Of a stretch of DNA of 21,161 nucleotides, positions 17,446-21,161 are shown piece by piece. Below the pieces are notes generated by a model. That model saw only the letters and a program-made list of their open reading frames with translations, did not search any database and was not told where the DNA came from. Every line of letters begins with the position of its first letter. The first letter of the stretch is position 1. Made by a program: the position numbers and the translations under genes. Source of the stretch: DASSJF01 sp035934535 (lineage in GTDB: Bacteria > Sysuimicrobiota > Sysuimicrobiia > Sysuimicrobiales > Segetimicrobiaceae); the NCBI GenBank assembly GCA_035934535.1, contig DASYXS010000082.1:1-21161 (forward strand), given 5' to 3'.

Positions 17446-18485
17446 GGTGACGGCGTGAACGGTCCCGCGAGCGCGAGGGCCCGCCGCACGAAGGAGGTGT
17501 CGACGTAGGCCTGCGGCGGCAGCGGGTGCGTGTAGGTCAGCTCGCCGCGCGTCCGGAAGAACTCCTCGAGCCGCACGAAGTCGTTGAAATTCATCTGCCC
17601 GTTCGGTTCGTAGTACGGCCGCCGCGCCCGTGACACCACGTCCGCGGGCACGCCGGTGTACTTTTGGATGATGCGGGCCACGTCCGCCCGGCGGAAGCCG
17701 GCGCCGTAGAGATCGCGGCACGCGCGCAGCCAGGCGACCATGAAGCCCACCGCGTGGTCGGTGTGGCTGCGCATGAACTCGCCGCCGAAGTACGCCGCGG
17801 TGACCTGGACGCCGTTGATGAAGTCGTCGCTCAGCACGGCGATCTGCCCGCGGTCCTCCGCGAGCGTGGCGAGCGGCTCGCCGAGAAGGCCGGCCGCGAT
17901 CGCTCCGTTGGCCAGCGCCGCCGGCACGTCCGGAAAGTTCACCTCGACCGGCTGGATGTCCGCGAGCGTCAGCCCGCCGTGCAGCATCGCCGCGTTCAGC
18001 CAGAATTCGGTCGCGGATCCGAGCACGTTGACCGACACCCGCTTGCCGCGGAGATCGCGAACGGCGCGGATCTCGCCCGCGTCGTGCGCCCGGCGGCTCA
18101 CTACGAGGGGCGTGCTCACCGGCGGCCGCTCGAGATGGGCCGGTCCGACGACCTTGAAGTCGAGGCCGCGCGCCGCGGCGTTGAAGACGCCGGCGCCCAG
18201 TCCGCCGATCACGGCCTCGGCGCGCCCGCTCGCCAGCACGACGAACGCGGAGGTGCCGCCCGGCGTGCTGATCAACTCTACGTCCAGCCCTTCCCGGGCG
18301 AAGTAGCCGCGCTCGATCGCGACATACAGCGGTGCGAAGATGAGCACCGGGACGTGCACCACGCGGATGTGCAGTGTCGGCCGCGTCTGCCCGCGCGCCG
18401 GTGCGGGCGCCGCCAGCCGCACCGCGGCGCCGCTTAATGACGACAGGCCGAGCGCGAGCGTCAACAGGGTCCGCCGGTTCATCAT
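17442..18485 (-). CDS. NMT1/THI5-like periplasmic substrate-binding protein
   Basis: This 347-aa exported protein has an N-terminal signal sequence at about 1-33. The MNRRTLLTLALGLSSL start has a twin Arg followed by Leu-Leu, which could mean Tat export; no lipobox Cys is seen. The mature part has the SBP_bac NMT1/SsuA-like layout: VPVLIFAPLYVAIERGYFAREGLDV (ligand-lobe start), STPGGTSAFVVLASGRAEAVIGG, LRGKRVSVNVLGSATEFWL and PDVPAALANGAIAAGLLGEP. It captures the substrate for the ABC importer encoded downstream. The ATG at 18485 overlaps the TetR stop as ATGA; a second ATG (18482) follows at once. The ligand is unknown. Association with menA suggests an aromatic or quinone-pathway compound, as inference only. 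Confidence 0.92.
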   Translation of the reverse strand: MMNRRTLLTLALGLSSLSGAAVRLAAPAPARGQTRPTLHIRVVHVPVLIFAPLYVAIERGYFAREGLDVELISTPGGTSAFVVLASGRAEAVIGGLGAGVFNAAARGLDFKVVGPAHLERPPVSTPLVVSRRAHDAGEIRAVRDLRGKRVSVNVLGSATEFWLNAAMLHGGLTLADIQPVEVNFPDVPAALANGAIAAGLLGEPLATLAEDRGQIAVLSDDFINGVQVTAAYFGGEFMRSHTDHAVGFMVAWLRACRDLYGAGFRRADVARIIQKYTGVPADVVSRARRPYYEPNGQMNFNDFVRLEEFFRTRGELTYTHPLPPQAYVDTSFVRRALALAGPFTPSP

Positions 18486-19108
18486 GAGCCGTTCTCCCTT
18501 CGCGCGTCTGCGGCGCCGATGCTTCGGAGCAGCAGCACTTTGAGGTCTGGAAGCCGGTCGGTCACGCGACCCTCACCCGCGACCAGCCACTGCGTGATCA
18601 CCTCGTTGAGCGTGCCCAGCCACGCCTGCGCCGCGAGCGCAGTGTTCTGGCAGGGGATGGCGCCCTCGGCGACGGCGCGGTCGAGGTGCCCTTGAATGAC
18701 GTGGGCGAAGCGGCGATGGATGTCGAGCCGTTTTTGTTCGAGCGCGGGACTGACGCCGACCGCTTCGATGAGCAGGATCTTCACCAAGTCGCGCCGAGCC
18801 TCGGCCGTTTCCAGGACGACTTTGAGCGCGCTTTCCACCTTGCCGAGCGCCGTCGGCTCGTCGGCGATCGCCGCTTCGGCGCCCGCCTCAACAACGCCGG
18901 CCAGCACGTCCATCAGCGTGAGAAACACATCCTGCTTGCTCGAGAAGTAGTGGTAGAATGCGCCCTTCGACGCCGCCGCCGCCGCGACGATGTCGTCGAC
19001 CGTCGTGCCGTGATAACCTCGCCCGGCGAAGACCTCCATCGCAACTTGAAGGAGGCGGTCCCGCGTCGCGGTCGCCGCCGCCGAGCGCCGGGGACTCCGG
19101 ATCACCAC
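18482..19108 (-). CDS. TetR-family transcriptional regulator
   Basis: This 208-aa protein is counted from GTG 19108. The N-terminal TetR helix-turn-helix domain reads ATRDRLLQVAMEVFAGRGYH, then GTTVDDIVAAAAASKGAFYH and YFSSKQDVF (about residues 15-62). A helical ligand/dimer domain follows. GTG 19108 has the SD GGAGG (19119-19115) 6 nt upstream and gives the usual TetR length. An alternative ATG at 19183 would add 25 residues and begins only 6 bp from the operator, leaving no SD outside the palindrome. The gene heads the importer-menA operon, and its stop overlaps the binding-protein start (ATGA). A perfect palindrome just upstream makes negative autoregulation of the whole operon likely. The inducer is probably related to the imported compound. 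Confidence 0.9.
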   Translation of the reverse strand: MVIRSPRRSAAATATRDRLLQVAMEVFAGRGYHGTTVDDIVAAAAASKGAFYHYFSSKQDVFLTLMDVLAGVVEAGAEAAIADEPTALGKVESALKVVLETAEARRDLVKILLIEAVGVSPALEQKRLDIHRRFAHVIQGHLDRAVAEGAIPCQNTALAAQAWLGTLNEVITQWLVAGEGRVTDRLPDLKVLLLRSIGAADARRENGS

Positions 19109-19114
19109 TGCTGT

Positions 19115-19119
19115 CCTCC
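19115..19119 (-). promoter_or_regulatory. Ribosome binding site deciding the TetR start
   Basis: The minus strand reads GGAGG, then ACAGCA, then GTG (19108). This supports the shorter 208-aa TetR over a start at ATG 19183. Confidence 0.65.
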
Positions 19120-19189
19120 GATGGAACCGAAGACCCCCGGATGGCGCCGGTGCGGCCTCGGGATTCGGTAATTTGGCATCCATAGATAT

Positions 19190-19209
19190 TAGACCGACGC
19201 GTCGGTCTA
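19190..19209. promoter_or_regulatory. TetR operator (perfect 20-bp palindrome)
   Basis: TAGACCGACGCGTCGGTCTA is a perfect inverted repeat with no spacer. Its form (TAGACC...GGTCTA) is typical of TetR-family operators. It lies about 80 bp upstream of the preferred TetR start. On the minus strand it abuts TAATAT (19190-19185), a possible -10 element, so bound repressor would block transcription of the tetR-importer-menA operon. It is also upstream of the short plus-strand frame at 19228. Confidence 0.8.
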
Positions 19210-19227
19210 TCCTGTTGGCGTCTCCGA

Positions 19228-19470
19228 ATGGCCACAGATTTGCCTTTTTTTGAGCGCGCAGCTGCAGAAGGCGCCGATGTGGGTTATCCCGATGCCAAAC
19301 CGGCCCTGCAGGCCAAAGCACTCGTCATCAACAAGTTCGACCACACGATTTACGGCCATCTCCGCGTCACCGCGAACGCGAAACGGCTGCGAATCGAGTT
19401 TGACATAGCCGGCCCCGCCGGCCGCGTCGCGACGACCGTCAACGCGTTGACGGTCCCTGTCGTGCTGTGA
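19228..19470 (+). pseudogene. Short reading frame, possibly a 3' remnant of a gene
   Basis: An 80-aa frame (ATG 19228 to TGA 19470) has no SD before its ATG. From about 19300 its codons end mostly in G or C, and the peptide (KALVINKFDHTIYGHLRVTA, then KRLRIEFDIAG, ending TVNALTVPVVL) looks like the end of a beta-rich protein domain. The first ~20 residues look non-coding. I do not recognise the family; a metallophosphoesterase-like C-terminus is conceivable but unsupported. The infC promoter -35 and spacer lie inside its last codons, and the -10 follows its stop directly. It could be a decayed gene end left by a deletion, or a small gene divergent from tetR. Confidence 0.35.
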
Positions 19471-19476
19471 TATAGT
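19447..19476 (+). promoter_or_regulatory. Extended -10 promoter of the infC-rpmI-rplT operon
   Basis: The -35 is TTGACG (19447-19452), the spacer is 18 bp, and the -10 is TATAGT (19471-19476) preceded by TGA, giving an extended -10 (TGATATAGT). Transcription should start near 19483. It is the best sigma70-type promoter in the window and fits a highly expressed translation operon. Confidence 0.8.
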
Positions 19477-19482
19477 CTCCTC

Positions 19483-19620
19483 GGCCAAGTAGAAGCCATC
19501 CGCTTCTCACCTCATGGCGCGCCTGAGGCGCCGTCGATGAGGTCGGCATGATCGTGGTTGTGCGAGGGGGTGGCATCGCCGCCCCTTTTTTGTTTGGGCA
19601 GCCAAGGGGGTTGAGGGTTT
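19483..19620 (+). promoter_or_regulatory. Structured mRNA leader upstream of infC
   Basis: This ~138-nt untranslated leader holds three successive hairpins. Hairpin A is AGAAGC (19491-19496) with GCTTCT (19502-19507), loop CATCC apart from one flanking base. Hairpin B is ACCTCAT (19509-19515) with ATGAGGT (19537-19543), and it encloses GGCGC (19516-19520) with GCGCC (19528-19532). The third hairpin is the intrinsic terminator at 19567-19591. Leaders of this design are known for infC-rpmI-rplT operons, where L20 or IF3 feeds back on expression. Which effector acts here is not visible. Identity with the Rfam L20 leader is a hypothesis. Confidence 0.65.
19567..19591 (+). terminator. Intrinsic terminator/attenuator in the infC leader
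   Basis: GGGGTGGC (19567-19574), loop ATC, GCCGCCCC (19578-19585, one G-U pair) and then TTTTTT (19586-19591). It sits about 30 nt before the infC start and downstream of the promoter. It should therefore attenuate the operon rather than end an upstream gene. Confidence 0.8.
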
Positions 19621-20133
19621 ATCGACCGAGAGATCAAGATTAACGAGCGCATTCGGGCCCGTGAGGTCCGGCTGATCGGGGATGCGGGGGAACAACTCGG
19701 CGTGGTACCCACGCGTGACGCGCTCGCGCGCGCGCAGGCGGCCGAGCTCGATCTGGTGGAGGTCGCGCCGACCGCCAACCCGCCGGTGTGCCGCATCATG
19801 GATTTCGGCAAGTACAAGTACGAGCAGGCGAAGCGCGATCGGGTCGCCCACAAGAAATCCAAGACCTCGGGGCTGAAGGGCATGCGCTTGAGCCCGAAGA
19901 TCGGGCAGCACGATCTGGAAACGAAGACGCGCGCCATCACGACGTTCCTCAAGGACGGCGACAAGGTGCGGGTCTCGATGTGGTTCCGGGGACGCGAGAT
20001 GGCGCACCCGCAGATCGGCGAGCAGATCTTGAAGCGCATGGCGCAGCAGCTGGCCGAGGTCAGCGTGGTCGAGCGGCCGCCCCTGATGGAAGGCCGCAAC
20101 ATGATCATGATCCTGGCGCCGAAGAAGAACTGA
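19621..20133 (+). CDS. infC: Translation initiation factor IF-3
   Basis: IF3 binds the 30S subunit, prevents premature 50S joining and proofreads start-codon/initiator-tRNA pairing. The N-domain is EIKINERIRAREVRLIGDAG and EQLGVVPTRDALARAQ. The linker is DFGKYKYEQAKR, and the C-domain contains KGMRLSPKIGQHDLETKTRA and ends MEGRNMIMILAPKKN. From a stop at 19612-19614 to GTG 19702 there is no ATG, GTG or TTG in frame, yet the conserved N-domain clearly begins upstream of 19702. ATC at 19621 (encoding IDREIKINERIR) is therefore the likely start, giving 170 aa, normal for IF3. An SD-like AAGGGGG lies at 19604-19610. Other candidates are ATT 19639 or CTG 19678. E. coli infC uses AUU for autoregulation, so an AUC start here would fit the same logic. 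Confidence 0.92.
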   Translation: MDREIKINERIRAREVRLIGDAGEQLGVVPTRDALARAQAAELDLVEVAPTANPPVCRIMDFGKYKYEQAKRDRVAHKKSKTSGLKGMRLSPKIGQHDLETKTRAITTFLKDGDKVRVSMWFRGREMAHPQIGEQILKRMAQQLAEVSVVERPPLMEGRNMIMILAPKKN

Positions 20134-20143
20134 GGGGGACGAG

Positions 20144-20341
20144 ATGCCGAAACTGAAGACACACCAAGGCACGGCGAAGCGGATCCACGTGACCGCGCGC
20201 AAGCGGCTGCTTCGCGGCCGCCAGCTCGGCGGCCATCTGATGGTCGGCAAGTCTCCCAAACGCCGGCGGTCGCTGCGCGAGCGGCGCGAGGTCGATCAGG
20301 CGGACCGGGCCCGGATCGCGGGGCTGCTGCCCTACCGGTAG
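20144..20341 (+). CDS. rpmI: 50S ribosomal protein L35
   Basis: This 65-aa basic protein starts MPKLKTHQGTAKRIHVTARK, the standard L35 N-terminus (MPKxKTHxxxAKR), followed by the conserved Lys/Arg-rich RRRSLRERREV region and a tail ending LLPYR. It is a component of the large ribosomal subunit. ATG 20144 follows the infC stop by 10 bp, with the SD-like GAGGGGG in the gap. It belongs to the conserved infC-rpmI-rplT operon. Length is normal. Confidence 0.97.
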   Translation: MPKLKTHQGTAKRIHVTARKRLLRGRQLGGHLMVGKSPKRRRSLRERREVDQADRARIAGLLPYR

Positions 20342-20391
20342 GCCCGCCGCCCGCGAGCGCGACGTCAGCGACAGGATGGGGGGATGCACCA

Positions 20392-20745
20392 ATGGCACGC
20401 GTAAAGCGAGGGGTGACGACCCGTCGCCGGCACCACAAGGTCCTGAAGCTTGCCAAGGGATACTGGGGCAAGAAGAGCCGCTGGTTCAAACTCGCGAACC
20501 AGACGGTGCACCGCGCGCTTCAACAGGCGTTCAACCACCGGCGGGCGCGCAAGCGCGACTTCCGGCGGCTGTGGATCGCGCGCATCAACGCGGCCGCGCG
20601 GATCCACGGAACGTCGTACAGCCGTCTCATCTGCGGTCTCCGGCGCGCCGGCATTCAGGTGAACCGCAAGGTCCTGGCCGATCTGGCCGTCCGCGACGAC
20701 CGCGCGTTCGAAGCGCTGGTCAAGCGGGCGCGCTCGGACGAGTAG
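20392..20745 (+). CDS. rplT: 50S ribosomal protein L20
   Basis: This 117-aa protein starts MARVKRGVTTRRRHHKVLKL. It continues AKGYWGKKSRWFKLANQTV, a strongly conserved rRNA-binding helix region, and RKRDFRRLWIARINAAAR, the L20 signature, with a globular C-terminus typical of the family. L20 is needed for early 50S assembly and in several bacteria represses its own operon by binding the leader or an internal mRNA site. ATG 20392 is preceded by GGGGGG at 20378-20383. It is the last of the three coupled translation genes and is 50 bp after rpmI. Confidence 0.97.
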   Translation: MARVKRGVTTRRRHHKVLKLAKGYWGKKSRWFKLANQTVHRALQQAFNHRRARKRDFRRLWIARINAAARIHGTSYSRLICGLRRAGIQVNRKVLADLAVRDDRAFEALVKRARSDE

Positions 20746-20796
20746 CGTCCGCCGCGCAGCCCTCACCAAGCCGAACTCTGCTTCGACTGCACGTCG

Positions 20797-20821
20797 CGGG
20801 CCCTCCCTCCGGGAGGGCCCG
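20797..20821 (+). terminator. GC-rich hairpin after rplT, no U tract
   Basis: CGGGCCCTCCC (20797-20807), loop TCC, GGGAGGGCCCG (20811-20821): a perfect 11-bp stem. It lies in the 117-bp gap between rplT and the methyltransferase gene. No T run follows on the plus strand, so it may act as a pause/processing site, a partial terminator, or an mRNA 3' stabiliser rather than a classic intrinsic terminator. Confidence 0.55.
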
Positions 20822-20862
20822 AATCGTATCCGCGGCGCCGCGGGCGCACGGACGCGGAGGAG

Positions 20863-21161
20863 GTGGGTGCGTCGATCATCTCGAGCCGGCACAATCCGCT
20901 CGTCCGTGAGCTCCGCGCGACGCTGCGGGCGCCGAGCCGCCGCTCGGGAGTGTGCGCGATCGAAGGGTGGCGGCTGCTCGACGCCGCGGTGACCGCCGGC
21001 GTGTCGTTCGACGTGCTCGTCGCGACCGAAGCCGCCGCCGCCGATCCCGCCGCGGCGCGGATTCATGAGGCGGCCCGCGCGCGTGCCGCGCGCGAGATCA
21101 CCGTCACCCCGGAGGTATTTGCGGCGCTGACGCAGGTGCCCGCCCCGCAAGGCGTCCTCGG
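20863..21161 (+). CDS. SpoU/TrmH-family rRNA 2'-O-methyltransferase, N-terminal part (3' partial)
   Basis: The frame is open to the right edge. It reads SIISSRHNPLVRELRATLRA, then RRSGVCAIEGWRLLDAAVTA and, near the edge, EVFAALTQVPAPQGVLG. These match the N-terminal substrate-binding domain of SpoU-type RNA methyltransferases (S-x-x-N-P-x-V, EG-x-R-L, and PQG). The knotted SAM-binding catalytic domain would lie beyond the window. Genes of this type often follow rplT and precede pheS. Start is uncertain: GTG 20863 overlaps a perfect SD, AGGAGGTG (20858-20865). ATC at 20875, 9 nt after that SD, would give the family-like N-terminus (M)ISSRHNPL. It modifies rRNA using SAM in other family members; the target is unknown here. 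Confidence 0.8.
   Translation, partial: MGASIISSRHNPLVRELRATLRAPSRRSGVCAIEGWRLLDAAVTAGVSFDVLVATEAAAADPAAARIHEAARARAAREITVTPEVFAALTQVPAPQGVL

Noticed and set aside
19207..19488. Minus-strand 93-codon frame between tetR and infC
   Set aside because: No SD, poor codon pattern, and it lies across the infC promoter. The plus-strand frame looks more protein-like.

Overview
The window is about 21 kb of very GC-rich bacterial DNA, roughly 70% G+C by eye. It is densely packed, with many GTG starts and 4-bp stop/start overlaps. The infC-rpmI-rplT block followed by a SpoU-type rRNA methyltransferase is chromosomal core context. MenA points to menaquinone respiration. I cannot name the organism; a high-GC member of the Terrabacteria-like lineages is compatible but is only an inference. 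I see no tRNA, rRNA, CRISPR array, insertion sequence or phage gene.

Layout. (1) Positions 2-8009, plus strand: a five-gene MoxR/Bat-type operon. It holds a membrane/coiled-coil protein cut by the window edge, a MoxR AAA+ ATPase, a DUF58 protein with an unusual repeat-bearing N-terminus, a BatA-like VWA membrane protein, and a 917-aa membrane protein with two VWA domains flanking a glutamine-amidotransferase-like domain. The likely logic is a MoxR ATPase acting on membrane-anchored MIDAS (metal-binding) proteins. (2) 8032-9168: an unrecognised gene carrying two compensating single-base frameshifts. (3) 9176-11034, minus strand: a HAD phosphatase translationally coupled to an iron-type alcohol dehydrogenase. 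(4) 11035-11170: a divergent regulatory region with three GTCGGCAC boxes and a sigma70-like promoter. (5) 11171-14974, plus strand: an MTA phosphorylase-family gene, a two-TM small protein, a STAS anti-sigma-factor antagonist, and a 767-aa sensor phosphatase (TM-sensor-TM-HAMP-GAF-SpoIIE). This is most of a partner-switching module, but no RsbW-like kinase is present. (6) 14979-19108, minus strand: TetR regulator, NitT/TauT-type ABC importer (binding protein, ATPase, permease) and MenA. All four junctions have 4-bp overlaps, and a perfect 20-bp palindrome lies upstream. (7) 19190-19620: the TetR operator, a short possible gene remnant, a strong extended -10 promoter, and a structured leader ending in an intrinsic terminator (attenuator). 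(8) 19621-21161: infC with an apparent AUC start codon, rpmI, rplT, a hairpin, and the 5' part of an rRNA methyltransferase gene.

Most of the content belongs to known families. The points I consider most worth a second look are the importer-MenA operon with its palindromic operator, the attenuated infC leader with a non-canonical start, the octapeptide repeats in the DUF58 N-terminus, and the double frameshift. I did not find clear evidence of a wholly novel system.
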